Shown here piece by piece: positions 22,202 to 33,183 of a stretch of 64,000 nt of DNA. The translations under genes were made by a program, and so were the position numbers. Location: NCBI GenBank assembly GCA_029721435.1, contig CM056574.1:33126001-33190000 (forward strand), given 5' to 3'. How positions within the stretch are numbered: position 1 is the first letter of the stretch; each line of letters starts with the position of its first letter. The notes under the pieces were generated by a model. It searched no databases and was not told the origin of the DNA. It worked only from the letters and a program-made list of their open reading frames with translations. This stretch comes from Gymnothorax reevesii (taxonomy: Eukaryota > Chordata > Actinopteri > Anguilliformes > Muraenidae).

Positions 22202-22725
22202 CAATCATTATTTTTAAGGGATGATTTGAGCCTCCCCTATCGCCAGTTCATCAGCTTCCACTGAATACAATACTGCATTTCGGAATATTTAAAATCCTGG
22301 CAGACAAAGCCAGAGCTCACTTCTCTCGCTAAACAGGAGATAGTAGGCAGTGGAAGGGAAAGAAATTAATTTTTATTTTTTAAGTCCTTGATATTATTAT
22401 CCCCAGTTGAATGTGAAAAAAGTTAAAACTATGCAGTTCACGAGACTGGGGAGGGAAGAAAGGAAACTCAGGCTACACTTTTTATCTATTTTTTTTAATG
22501 TAAGCACTTTAAGATGCGCAGTCATGTCTCACAGCTTTGATTTGCTTGTATTTTATTTTGAAATGGAGATCTGATTTGACTTGGAGTACATTTACATTCC
22601 TTTTACTTTTGTATTATTTATAATTGTATGTAGCCTGTATGATTAAATGTGACTGTATTATGATGCAACTTTGTCATGATGATGCTGCTGACCTAAATAT
22701 GCAGAAATTTTTACTATCCGGACCT

Positions 22726-22892
22726 CTTTGATTTGTAATTGAATACCCTAGAGCATTGTGGCCAGTTGGAAAGATCAGCAAAGTGTTCCCAGGGACAGAT
22801 GGACTAATCCGCAATGTGGAGATACAAGTCAAGGACCACACTTATATGAGACCTGTAAGCCGTCTCATCAGACTCCCAGCCATCCTTTAAAA
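22726..22892 (+). pseudogene. BEL/Pao integrase C-terminal end, displaced by insertion
   Basis: Reads YPRALWPVGKISKVFPGTDG, then TYMRPVSRLIRLPAI and a stop, the standard C-terminus of BEL/Pao pol. It is in frame with the piece ending at 19562: removing the insertion and one copy of the 10-bp duplication rejoins ...ADTPPSGP to the next codon without a shift. One stop codon (TGA) lies two codons after the junction. Confidence 0.85.
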
Positions 22893-23074
22893 TGATGACT
22901 GTTGATCATTACTGAGGACTACTAAGGTGGAGTCCCATTAAGGGTGTTTTCTGGCCCAAAACCACTGATTTCTAAATAATTTTCAACATTAATAAACCAT
23001 CCCATGAGGTTCATGAATCCACCGAGAAATCTGAGATATCAATTTTCTTTATGTGTTGTGATTCTGCATTCTGC

Positions 23075-24291
23075 TGTCATGTTTAAGTTCTGTGCCTGGC
23101 TCTGCCATGTATGCTTTTGTGTTTAGTGACCACTGCCTGCCTTTTGACCATTCTTAGGATTGTGTATTGTGTTTTGGTTATTTAGATTCATGTTTATTAT
23201 TTTTCATGTTCATAGTATTTTCAGCCATGCCATGTTTTCATTTCCTTGTATTGCACTACGTCTACCCTGTTTTGTCTAGTGTAGGTCTTTGCCCACGGTC
23301 CCTAGTCTTGCGTGCCACTCATTCGGGTGATTTATTGGTTTCTGGGTTTTTAATCTTCCTTCATTATCTTGTGTGCTTCCTTCCTCTCTCTTTTACTATC
23401 TACTAACCCTACTAACAGTTTATTATTTTTGATAGATTACTAACCAAGATTAACATTGTATATTTCTACTAACTGACTAACTTGCACTCGGGATTGTATA
23501 GCTGCACATACTGATAGACTAACAATCTCTCAGCATTCGCCCAATCTGTATCTCCGCCCTCCTTGCCTATCACTAATTATCTCTACTGCAGTTTCCACGT
23601 ATATCTCAGGCTTTCCCTTTTCTTTAGACTGTACACTTTAGTGCTCCTTAACCGGAGCTGTTGTTTTGTTCATAGGATTGTCTTGTGATCCCTGTCTGCG
23701 TCTTGGCATTTGCCAAATTCATGTAATTAGTTTATTCCTCATGTGTCAGTCCTGATTATTGTTTCATTGATCACACCTGTTCTCCCTTGTCATGTGCTCA
23801 CTCCGGATGTGTATTTAAGATGTCTGTTCGAGCACTTCCAGTGTCAGATCGTTCTCCCTTGTTTTCTCGCGCCACGTTTCTTGCCTTGATTTCTCAGTGT
23901 TTATCTTTCTGACTGGATTGCCCGACTTGATTTTTGCCTCTGTGTTTTTGGATTACTATTGCACTGTGTGTTTCGACCATTTTTCTGCCCGACTACGAGA
24001 TTTCTGTTTGCTGCCCTGGTAACGATTCGGATTACGTCCTGTGGATTCTGGCTTGTATCTCTGAAAGTACTATTTCTGTGCACCAGACCCATTTCTGTCC
24101 GACTACGATTACTGTGATTGCTGCCCTTGTTTTTGATTCTATTTTTGCCCAACTGGATTACGGATTTTGGATTGTGGACTTTGTACTGTTGCCTTTCGCT
24201 CTGCGGGGGTCATCCCACTTCAATAAAACAAGCTCCACTGCACTTCCTGGTTCTTGCATCTGGTTCCTGATCGTATTTCAACATTATGACA
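23075..24291 (+). mobile_element. LTR-like segment, probable 3' LTR
   Basis: Begins TGTCATG and ends CATTATGACA, giving the TG...CA and short inverted ends of an LTR. It holds a TATA-like gtatttaag near 23811 and AATAAA at 24222-24227, about 65 bp before the end. It is followed by an A-run. It starts 185 bp after the BEL/Pao stop codon on the same strand, so it may be that element's 3' LTR. No 5' partner is in the window, and a gypsy-type solo LTR is an alternative. Confidence 0.55.
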
Positions 24292-24754
24292 AAAAAAAAA
24301 ACATTTTTTAGTTTTTAGGAGGGGCCACCCATTCTGGGGCCCCACAAAGTGCCACCAATGATTATAATCATGTGTGTATCAATGCGCATGGCAGCTGATA
24401 TATTTTCCTTATGCATGAAAAAATTTATTTATTGAAACTGATGCCATACTGCCGAGATAGGAAGATATTTGTTCAAAAAATATGCTCTGAAATTGTTTTC
24501 CAACAGCCAAATGTGTAAATGATGGTACATTTGACAAAGTTCCCAGCCATGACACACTCAAGAAATTTCCCCTAGGGTATGGCCAACATTCAATGAAAAA
24601 ACCAGGATGTTGAATGGATGGATTTTCAGGATGCTGAAAATTATACACTGATAGCAGTAGGTGAAGGCACAACTTCTTGCAGGAAGAGAGAAGCTGAGGC
24701 TGGGGAGCTTGTACGTAAAGTTGTCACACGTGGAGCACGTCGGTCGAGCACAAA

Positions 24755-24929
24755 GAGCCTGATTTACTAAGACCTTTAGCACATGCAAAATCGTTTTGCC
24801 AGTACAAAACCAGAAACCTTGCCACTCATTGGTGCAAGGCAAGTACCCTGGCCAATCATTGGCAATGTTATTGGTTTTGGACGGGCAAAAAGATTTTGCA
24901 TGTGCTCAAGGTCTTTGTAAATCAGGCCC
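24755..24929. mobile_element. Small MITE with GGCCTGATTTAC-type ends
   Basis: The left end reads gagcctgatttactaagacc and the right end reads ggtctttgtaaatcaggccc. Inner arms share cacatgcaaaatc / gattttgcatgtg. The whole 175 bp is close to a palindrome. No matching target duplication was seen. The ends resemble those at 47118-47773 and the right end at 17415-17427. Confidence 0.7.
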
Positions 24930-24939
24930 AAAGTTCAAA

Positions 24940-26385
24940 TTTGACAGATTTTTTTGGCTTTTGATACTGTTGAGGATCATATTTCTGTATTACTCATCAT
25001 ATTCACCAGTAAATCAATAATCAATAATCATATTCAGTATTATTTTTCAGTAATCATATAGAAATGCGTGCTTGCCACATGATAGTTGGTATTATTATAG
25101 TAACACGGCTATATAACACCTTAAGCATCATACCGAGCCAACCCATGTTGGGGTACTTTTGAGAAAATGGGACTCAAAGTTGCCAGCCTCCTGTGTCATC
25201 TAGACTGGCAACAAAAACATTACATATGTTACAAACTCAAGATATGTAAAATTATGCACATGCACTTTTTGTGCAGGTTTTGGATGCATAATCATTATTT
25301 AAAGTGAAACCTACCTCCTTCTGAGGAGGAACCATCATCTACTGATTCATTTGGGTTAAGCTCTAGGTCTCTGTCATCTTCCGCTTCATCATCATCGTCA
25401 ATCAAAGGATGCGATTCCTCATTAGTGAGATGCGTAGCCTCCGTGTTTACAATGAATTGTGGGAAGGTTATGGCAGTGCATTGCATTTGTACAGGGGCAG
25501 AGAAGACATTTGCTTGTATTAACAACCCATGTGGGTGGATTGGGTTTGCCCGTTTAGGAAATGTAGATCTCAGTTTTCTGCAAATGCTCGCAACCTCAAC
25601 TGATTTTCGTCAAAAGTGCGAGATGGTCCAGTATGGTTCTTTGGGGCTCATGTATTATATGTGTTGGAAATATGTATAACCAATATTAGATTGCAAGAGG
25701 CGTATAATCTCCTGGTCGCAGATCTCAAAGCATATAGACAATGTTTTGGTTTGCCTGCCTTCGGGACGGCCTATGACCCATTCAGAAGTTCTCTTAAACA
25801 ATTAAGTAGCCTTGAAGTAGTTATTTTGTAAATGATGCCTACCAATAAGAAAAGAGAAAACAAGTAAGAAGCAGACGGTATGTTATTAAACCACTGAAAA
25901 ACAGGTAAGAACCATTGTTGGTCCTCAAAAATAGAAAACCATGTCTGAATGGGAACAATATCTGGATGGTTTTTTGGGGTTATGACTTTTCTTTATGGAG
26001 GAATGGACCTTAAAAATGGAATGAGAAAAGGGGAGAAGAAAAAAGGCAAAAGCAAAGGGAAACTGACAATGTAGATCAAAAGTACGTTATTAGTCCAATG
26101 GTGGAAGTAAAAGGGGAAGCTTATATGCTCACCAGTGACGTCCATGAAGTTAGGAAATTCTTTAAAGCAGAAATTGCGGCTGCGTTTGTAGAAGTCGCAT
26201 TGTAATTCTAGAATGTCCATGAAAACAGCAAGGAGGCAAGGCTCTAAAAATATGAAAATTTAATTTGATAAAAGTTGTATGTTTTGTGGTGCGAGAGAGT
26301 TTGGTTGAAGGGAGTAATAACCACCATCTCACCATCAGTGGGGGAGAGTATATCAATATAATCGAAGTTTGATGGTGAATTACCA
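24940..26385. other. No gene recognised
   Basis: AT-rich and purine-rich sequence with short frames only. A short acidic reading frame at 25295-25525 on the minus strand (IDDDDEAEDDRDLELNP) has no partner exon or family resemblance. Confidence 0.4.
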
Positions 26386-26600
26386 CGTATGGTGCATCTA
26401 GATTACATTAGTTATTGGGTTTGGCCATATTAAGGGATTTCACTAAGGTGCTGTTCCTGTCAGAATTATGGGCAAGTAGCAGCTGTCTGCAAAAGGGCAC
26501 ACAAATGAGTCACTTACTAAAGCACAGGCTTTTAAATGTTTTCACTGTGGAGGAAATCATGAAGGGTGGAAAGTCAGTGTGAGAGAGGGAAGGTGAGGGA
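26386..26600 (+). pseudogene. Retroelement zinc-knuckle remnant (LINE ORF1/gag-like)
   Basis: Two knuckle-like motifs follow each other in different frames: RCCSCQNYGQVAAVC, a CX2CX4HX4C knuckle with His replaced by Gln, and KCFHCGGNHEGW, a second knuckle lacking its last Cys. Paired knuckles of this kind are common in ORF1 of I/L1-type LINEs and in gag. Such proteins bind element RNA. Surroundings are too decayed to tell which. Confidence 0.45.
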
Positions 26601-26796
26601 GAAAAAACGTAATCGCAAAGTTTAATGTCACATGTGCAAGCAATGAGAAAAGAGAGGGCTAAAAAGGAAATTGCAGTCGACGGGAAATGCTGAAATTATC
26701 AAAACTGAACTCATGAATAAAGACAAGGAGAATTTTGATTGCTATTGCACTTGTCTTTTACTGTGCATGTGAAATAGACTCAAAGACTCACTGCAA

Positions 26797-27031
26797 TAAT
26801 AATAATTATAATGATAATAATAATGCTTTTTATTTAAAGGCGCCTTTCAGAGTACTCAAGGTCACCATACAAAATCAAAAACAAGTGCAAATATGCAGAG
26901 GAAAAACATTATACAGTTTACAAAGTTGACAAAAGTTACAACAATATAAAAAAAATTATAAGAACTATTTTAAGAATAGAATAGAATAGAAAATTGGCCT
27001 GTGTAAAAAGATGTGTTTTGAGACGAGAAAC
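26797..27031 (-). mobile_element. L2-type LINE, 3' end
   Basis: The plus strand starts with an (aataat)-rich microsatellite tail followed by ttttatttaaaggcgccttt cagag...actcaaggtcacc, a typical 3' end of fish L2-like LINEs. The minus strand ends the open reading frame with TVSRLKTHLFTQANFLFYSI, the usual C-terminus of these proteins. It is separated from the RT part by the LTR-type insertion at 27032-27726. Confidence 0.75.
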
Positions 27032-27360
27032 TGTCATAGTTTTGCTCCCGCCGGACACAAATATTAATCCGGCGGGAACCTGGATCATGGGCCTAAAGAT
27101 AAATGCAGGACCCGAATGACAGGCTGGGAAAAAACTGGAGATTTTAGTAAAAATAAAGAAAAACACAAAGTTAAAGAGGGGAGCAGCACCACATACGAAC
27201 AGGGTATGAAACCAAAAATGCAGTGACAATGAGCCCTGGCAACTGCCAGATCTATATACCTAGAAAATCACCTCCACCTTAACAAGCAACAGATGCAGCT
27301 TGTCAAGGTGGAGGTGAGAGCAAGCCGCAGGGGAGGGACTGCAGGGCGAAAACCCTTACA
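27032..27360 (-). mobile_element. LTR of a gypsy-type element
   Basis: On the minus strand this 329-bp segment starts TGTAAGGG and ends AAAACTATGACA. It contains a TATA-like box (gtatatagatct) near 27250. A purine-rich tract (cggggaagggtac) lies immediately upstream on that strand, as expected for a 3' LTR. Confidence 0.65.
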
Positions 27361-27726
27361 GTACCCTTCCCCGAAGGCACGACTCCTGGCGTGCTGAAAA
27401 CCAGGAACTCAACTAGACCACTGCACTCCATCGGACCGAGACCACTGCACTCCACTGGACAGGAAGCATTGCTCCCCGCTGGGCCCTGGAATGAACCACT
27501 GCTCTGCACAGCCTCGGGGCTGGACCGCAGCTCACTGCCAGTCCCATGGGCTGGACCGCAGCACACTGCTGGTCCTCGGGCAGGACCACATCAGCCCAAG
27601 CAGTACACTGTCGATCCCATGGGCTGAACAAAACCAGCAACCACGGCTGGACCACATCAGCCCCATGGACCGGACCGCTGCCCTCTGCCAGCCCACCAGA
27701 CTGGCCCATTGCCCAGCCCCACAAAG
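27361..27726 (-). repeat. GC-rich degenerate tandem repeat, internal end of the LTR element
   Basis: Irregular repeats of phrases such as ctggaccgcagc, actgctggtcc, ccatgggctg and accacatcagcccc give open frames on both strands. They are not credible genes. The block lies between the polypurine tract of the LTR and the resumed L2 sequence, so it is the last internal part of the inserted LTR element. Confidence 0.55.
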
Positions 27727-28683
27727 GTGGGGAAATTGTGCGAATGTCTTGCGGCAGGGCGTTCCAGAGACAGGAAGCACAGCGGCTAAAGGCCCTGGAT
27801 CCCATAGTAGTCAGGCAGGCAGGGGGAGTGACAAGTTGGGAGGTAAAGGAGGATCTGAAGGTACGAGGGAGCATAGGTATTGCGAAGTTCCGTGAGATTT
27901 GTAGGGGCTAGGTTATGGAGGGCCTTAAAGGTGAGTAACTGTATCCTGAAGTTGATGCGGGACTTAACAGGTAGCCAGTGAAGTTGCTGGAGAACAGGAG
28001 TGATATGATTGATGGAGGGAGGTCTAGTAATTATGTGAGCAGCTGAATTTTGGACCAGCTGTTGTTCATGGAGACACTTGAGTGGGAGACTAATGAGGAG
28101 GGAAATGCAGTAATATAGACAGGATGTAACCAGGTGTGGGCGAGAGTAGCAGTGCTGGTAGATGTGAGAGAGGGGCGGAGACTATTGATGTTGCATAATT
28201 GAAAATATGCAGACCGTATGATGTTATTGATGTGAGATTTGAATGAAAGTGTGCCCTCTAGGATGACACCCAGACTCTTAACCTGAGGGGAAGGAGAGAC
28301 CGTGGAGTTATCAATGGTAAGGGAGAAACTTCATGTTTGCCCAGGGTGGATTTGGAACCAATGAGACATACCTCTGTTTTATTATTGTTTAGTTTCAGGA
28401 AGTTCAGTGTGAACCAGGATTTGATTTCAAGTAAACATTCAGAAAGGGAAATGGGGAGAAGGGCAGAATTGGGTTCAGAGGAAAGATAGAGCTGGGTGTC
28501 ATCCGTGTAACAATGGAACTGCGAACCAAATTTTCTGAAAATATTGCCGAGGGATAGAAGGTAGATGAAAAGAAGGAGAGGGCCCAGAACAGAGCCCTGG
28601 GGGACACCGGTGGTAAATGGAGTGGAATAAGATCTGGCATCTTTGAGTTGACCATACTGAGTGTGGCCTGACAGTGTAGCAGG
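27727..28683 (-). pseudogene. L2-type LINE reverse transcriptase, C-terminal part
   Basis: On the minus strand the frames read [12 protein letters not shown], then [17 protein letters not shown] (the YxDD catalytic box as YTDD), [38 protein letters not shown], and finally ASCLWNALPQDIRTIS. These are the ordered RT and connection blocks of CR1/L2 LINEs. Stops and frame changes occur, including around 28030 and 28560. The protein would have nicked target DNA and copied LINE RNA. Continues from 33934-34600 across a 5.25-kb insertion. Confidence 0.82.
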
Positions 28684-28689
28684 CCGAAG

Positions 28690-28775
28690 GAGGGCCCGGG
28701 CGAGGACTTGAACCTCCAGACTCCCGGGTAATAGTCAAACACGCTGACAACGTCGCCAAAGAGCCAGGCTCCTTG
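28690..28775 (-). other. tRNA-like segment with B box
   Basis: The minus strand contains GGTTCAAGTCC (28704-28714), an exact match to the pol III B-box consensus. It is preceded by a stem-like CCCGGGAGTCTGGA and a GTTGTCAGCGTGTTTGACT stretch resembling a D-arm region. A complete cloverleaf could not be drawn, so this is not called as a tRNA gene. It may be a SINE head or a tRNA-like part of an LTR element. Confidence 0.4.
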
Positions 28776-29805
28776 GCAAGGTAGCCAGGGAATGTACTTA
28801 TTAGGAGACACTTCCAGTGACAGGACCCTTCAACTGTCACATCTCTCCCCCTCTTTCGTGAGTGCGACCTCATGCTCCATGCTTGACGCATGCTGCCATC
28901 CATTAGGATGCCCCAGATCCTGCCGATTACGCCAGATTGTGACAGAGTGGTAAGGTAGAAGGCTAGACAAGAAAGCACAAATTCAAATCCAAAATTCTTT
29001 GTCTCAAATTTAATTACACAAGTCCGTATACCTGAGGCGCGAGATGTAATTCCCATTCAATAAAAAAAAACTTTATTACGAAGGCCCAAATATAGCCGGA
29101 CAATGAATTTATTCCGGGCACCACAGTGACACAGGGGACTAAAACACACACAAGTCATCACCTTGATCACAGCAATGGATAAAATGCTTAGTTTTACTCA
29201 AAGTTAGCACAAATTTAAAAACACTACAACCTACCCTAATCTTACACGGGACTCAACTAAGCTAATATTTTTGCAGTCATGGACTTACCTTAGGGGAAGC
29301 AGACTAACAAAGACACGTGTTCCAAGGCCCACACACCTACCTTACATGCACACACAGGAGGAAAGGTTACTGTGAATAAGCCACAACCACTAAGCAGTGT
29401 GAAAACACACAGAAAGTCCACCCGTGGTGACTAGCTCCACCCCAACACAGTCCACTTAGCTGCAAATTCGTCAACTTCAGGGCTAATATACAACACAATC
29501 CCACCCACCATTCAACAGAAGGCTACCCTCCTCACAGGCACACCATCTGTAGGCAGAGTACCCGTGAAGAACTTCAAACTTACTTAATTTAAAACAAGGC
29601 ACATTTGCAGTATTGTGCTTATACCAGCAACACAAATTACAAAACTCAGACACAAACAAAATATAAAAGCTTCCACTGCGACTCAGAATAACAAAGTAAA
29701 AAAAACACACATTACACAAAACACATATCATGAGTTGGCCCAACTACCAAAGGCTTCACTCAAGTGAAGACCCATATAAGGCCGACTACGCAGTTCAGAC
29801 AAAAT

Positions 29806-32800
29806 CCATCCATCCATCCATTTTCTACCGCTTATCCGGGGCCGGGTCGCGGGGGCAGCAGTCTAAGCAAGGATGCCCAGACTTCCCTCTCCCCGGACAC
29901 TTCCCCCAGTTCTTCCGGGGGTATCCCGAGGCGTTACCAGGCCAGTCGAGAGACATAGTCCCTCCAGCGTGTCCTGGGTCTTCCCCGAGACCTCCTCCTG
30001 GTGGGGCATGCCCGGAACACCTTCCCGGGAAGGCGTCCAGGGGGCATCCGATAAAGATGCTCGAGCCACCCCAGCTGGCCCCTCTTGACGTGGAGGACCA
30101 GCGGCTCTACTCTGAGCTCCTCCCGGGTGACAGAGCTCCTCACCCTATCTCTAAGGGAGCGGCCCGCCACCCTGCGGAGGAAACCCATTTCAGCCGATTG
30201 TACCCGAGATCTTGTTCTTTCGGTCATGACCCAGAGTTCATGGCCATAGGTGAGGGTAGGAACGTAGATTAACTGGTAAATCGAGAGCTTTGCCTTTCGG
30301 CTCAGCTCCTTCTTCACCATGACAGATCGGTACAATGACCGCATTACTGCTGCCGCTGCACCGATCCGTCTGTCAATCTCACGCTTCATCCTTCCCTCAC
30401 TCGTGAACAAGACCCTAAGATACTTGAACTCCTCCACTTGAGGCAAGAACTCTCCTCCAACCCAGAGGGGACATATCACCTTTTTTCCGGTTGAGAACCA
30501 TGGCCTCGGACTTGGAGGTGCTGATTCAAATCCCAGCCGCTTCACACTCGGCTGCAAACCGCCCCAGTGCATGCTGAAGGTCCTGGTTCGAAGGAGCTAA
30601 CAGGACAACATCAACCGCAAAAAGCAGAGATGAGATCCTGCGGTCCCCAAACTGAACTCCCTCCGCACCCTGGCTGCGCCTAGAAATTCTGTCCATAAAA
30701 ATAATGAACAGAACCCGTGACAAAGGGCAGCCCTGCCGGAGTCCAACATGCACCGGGAACAGGTCTGACTTACTGCCGGCAATGCGAACCAAGCTCCTGC
30801 TCCGGTCATACAGAGACCGCACGGCCCTTAGTAGCCAGCCCTGGACTCCATACTCCCGAAGCACCTCCCACAGAATGCCACGAGGGACACGGTCGAATGC
30901 CTTCTCCAAGTCCACAAAACACATGTGAACAGGTTGGGCAAACTGCCATGCACCCTCAAGCACCCTGCGGAGGGTATAGAGCTGGTCCAGTGTTCCACGA
31001 CCAGGACAAAAACCGTATTGTTCCTCCTGAATCCGAGGTTCAACTATTGGCCGGATTCTCCTCTCCAGCACCCTGGAATAGACTTTACCCGGGAGGCTGA
31101 GAAGTGTGATCCCCCTAAAGTTGGAGCACACCCTCCGGTCCCCCTTCTTAAATAGAGGAACCACCACCCCGGTCTGCTAATCCAGAGGCACTGTCCCCGA
31201 CTGCCACGCGATGCTGCAGAGGCGTGTCAACCAAGACAGCCCTACTACATCCAGGGACTTGAGGTACTCAGGGCGGATCTCATCCACCCCCGGTGCCTTG
31301 CCACCGAGGAGCTGCCGAACTACCTCAGTGACGTCAGCCCGAGTGATGGATGAGTCAGCCTCTGAGTCCCCAGCCTCTGCTTCCTCCACGGAAGGCGTAA
31401 CAGCCGGATTGAGGAGGTCCTCAAAGTATTCCTTCCACCGGCCGACAATATCCCCAGTCGAAATCAACAGCTCCCCACCTCCACTGTAAACAGTGTTGGC
31501 AGGGTACTGCTTTCCCCTCCTGAGGCACCGAACGGTTCGCCAGAATTTCTTCGGGGCCGACCGATAGTCCTCCTCCATGGCCTCCCCGAACTTTTCCCAT
31601 ACCCATGTTTTTGCTTCCGCCACCGCCCGGCCGCAGCACGCTTAGCCTGCCGGTACCGGTCAGCTGCCTCAGGCGTCCCGCGAGCTAGCCAAGCTCGGTA
31701 AGACTCCTTCTTCAGCTTGACGGCATCCCTTACTTCCGGTGTCCACCACCGGGTTCGGGGATTGCCGCCACGACAAGCACCGGAAACCTTACGGCTACAG
31801 CTCCGAACAGCCGCGTCAACAATGGAGGTGGAGAACATAGTCCATTCAGACTCAATGTCTCCAGCCTCCCTTGGGATCTGGTCAAAGCTCTCCCGGAGGT
31901 GAGAGTTGAAAACCTCTCTGACAGAGGGTTCCGCTAGACGTTCCCAACAAACCCTCACAACACGTTTGGGCCTGCCAAGTCTGTCCAGCTTCCTCCTCCT
32001 CCAGCGGATCCAACTCACCACCAGGTGGTGATCAGTGGACAGCTCAGCCCCTCTCTTCACCCGAGTGTCCAAGACATACGGCCGAAGGTCAGATGACACG
32101 ACCACATCACAAGTCGATCATTGGCTTCCGACCTCGGGTGTCCTCGTGCCACGTGCACTGATGGACACCCTTATGCTTGAACATGGTGTTCGTTATGGAC
32201 AAACCGTGACTAGCACAGAAGTCCAATAGCAGAGCACCGCTCGGGTTCAGATCGGGGAGGCCGTTCCTCCCAATCACGCCCCTCCAGGTAACACTGTCGC
32301 TACCCACGAGGGCGTTGAAGTCCCCCAGTAGAACGATGGAGTCCCCAGTCGGAGCACTTTCCAGTATTCTTCCTACGGACTCTAAGAAGGTCGGGCACTC
32401 TGCACTGCCATTCGGCCCATAAGCCGAAATGACAGTGAGGCACCGGTCCCCGACCCGAAGGCGCAGGGCAGCGACCCTCTCGTTAACTGGGGAAAACTCC
32501 AACACCTGACAGCTAAGCTGGGGGGCTATAAGCAAACCCACACCAGCCCGCCGCCTCTCATCGCGGGCAACTCCAGAGTAGAAGAGAGTCCAGCCTCTCT
32601 CAAGGAGTTGGGTTCCAGAGCCCAGACTGTGCGTGGAGGTGACCCCGACTATCTCTAGCCGGTATCGCTCGACCTCCTGCACAAGCTCAGGCTCCTTCCC
32701 CCCCAGTGAGGTGACATTCCATGTCCCCAGAACCAGATTCAGAGTCCGGGGATTGGGTCGCCGGGGCCCCCGCCCACGACTGCCACCCAAAACACAAGGC

Positions 32801-33170
32801 ATCAGCCCCTTCTGAACCCTCCCGCGGGGGATGGGCCTACGGGAAAGCAGGCCCACGTCGCTCATTCGGGCTATGCCCGGGCGGGTCCCGTGAGTGGAGG
32901 CCCGACCACCAGGCGCTCGCCTACCAACCCCAACCTCAGGCCTGGCTCCAGGGTGGGGTCCCGGTGACGCAAATCCGGGCGACGTAAGCATCCTCGATTT
33001 TTGAGCATTCATTAGGGGTTTGCGAATCGCTCTTTGTCTGACCTGTCACCTAGGACCTGTTTGCCCTGGGAGACCCTACCAGGGGCAAATAAGCCCCAGA
33101 CAACATAGCTCCTAGGATCATCCAGGTGCTCAAACCCCTCCACCACGATAAGGTGGCGATTCAAGGAGGG
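29806..33170 (-). mobile_element. Full-length RTE-type LINE
   Basis: A 3365-bp LINE on the minus strand with a (ccat)n tail at its 3' end (29806-29822), followed inward by tttctaccgcttatccgggg, a very common fish LINE 3' end. The 13-mer gttcagacaaaat flanks it at 29793-29805 and 33171-33183, a target-site duplication. Length, single APE-RT reading frame and lack of RNase H fit the RTE clade. The 5' end is present, so this is a rare non-truncated copy. Confidence 0.88.
29934..33012 (-). pseudogene. RTE-type endonuclease-reverse transcriptase, inactivated
   Basis: N-terminal APE endonuclease: [46 protein letters not shown] and STDHHLVVSW with the catalytic Asp-His pair. Reverse transcriptase: VVVPLFKKGDRRVCSNFRGI, MCFVDLEKAFDRVPRG, GLRQGCPLS, and FAVDVVLLA where FADDVVLLA is expected. 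The C-terminal part is EEFKYLRVLFTSEGR to RGRPRTRWRDYVSRLAW. Lesions seen: frame changes near 32106, 31620 and 30500, TAG at 31177-31179 just before QTGVVVPL, and a TGA after CEAAGI. The FADD to FAVD change removes a metal-binding Asp. The protein would have carried out target-primed reverse transcription. Chosen start is the MNAQKSRM methionine at 33012. Confidence 0.87.
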
Positions 33171-33183
33171 GTTCAGACAAAAT

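Larger units (their letters stand above)
19563..22715 (+). mobile_element. 3.15-kb insertion flanked by a 10-bp duplication, carrying an orphan gene
   Basis: The 10-mer atccggacct occurs at 19553-19562 and 22716-22725, exactly at the points where BEL/Pao pol breaks off and resumes in frame. The interval between is therefore an insertion. Its ends (agagctgtaacc... and ...aaatttttact) show no obvious inverted repeat and no poly-A tail. It holds a broken gene of an orphan family (20223-21763) and a foldback element (21796-22201). A 10-bp duplication is too long for LTR elements, Tc1 or hAT. It fits Mutator-like elements (9-11 bp) or LINE-mediated insertion, but neither is proved. Confidence 0.8.
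17480..22892 (+). mobile_element. BEL/Pao retrotransposon pol remnant split by an insertion
   Basis: Fragments of a BEL/Pao polyprotein run in order on the plus strand: reverse transcriptase (17538-18440), RNase H (about 18640-19120), integrase (19160-19550) and, after a 3.15-kb interruption, the integrase C-terminal region (22726-22889). No gag, protease or 5' LTR is visible upstream, so the copy is 5'-truncated. An LTR-like segment starting at 23075 may be its 3' LTR. Confidence 0.85.

Noticed and set aside
25295..25525. Acidic 76-codon minus-strand frame as a small gene
   Set aside because: No homology recognised, no splice partners, and an ordinary length for chance frames.
27303..27911. 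Several overlapping open frames on both strands
   Set aside because: They arise from GC-rich degenerate tandem repeats and LTR/LINE sequence; only the minus-strand LINE C-terminus is real.
28690..28775. A functional tRNA gene
   Set aside because: Only the B box and parts of stems are convincing; acceptor and D arms do not pair well by eye.
28404..29056. Minus-strand frames of 135 and 185 codons
   Set aside because: They cross from L2 LINE sequence in the wrong frame into LTR-like and tRNA-like DNA, with no domain.
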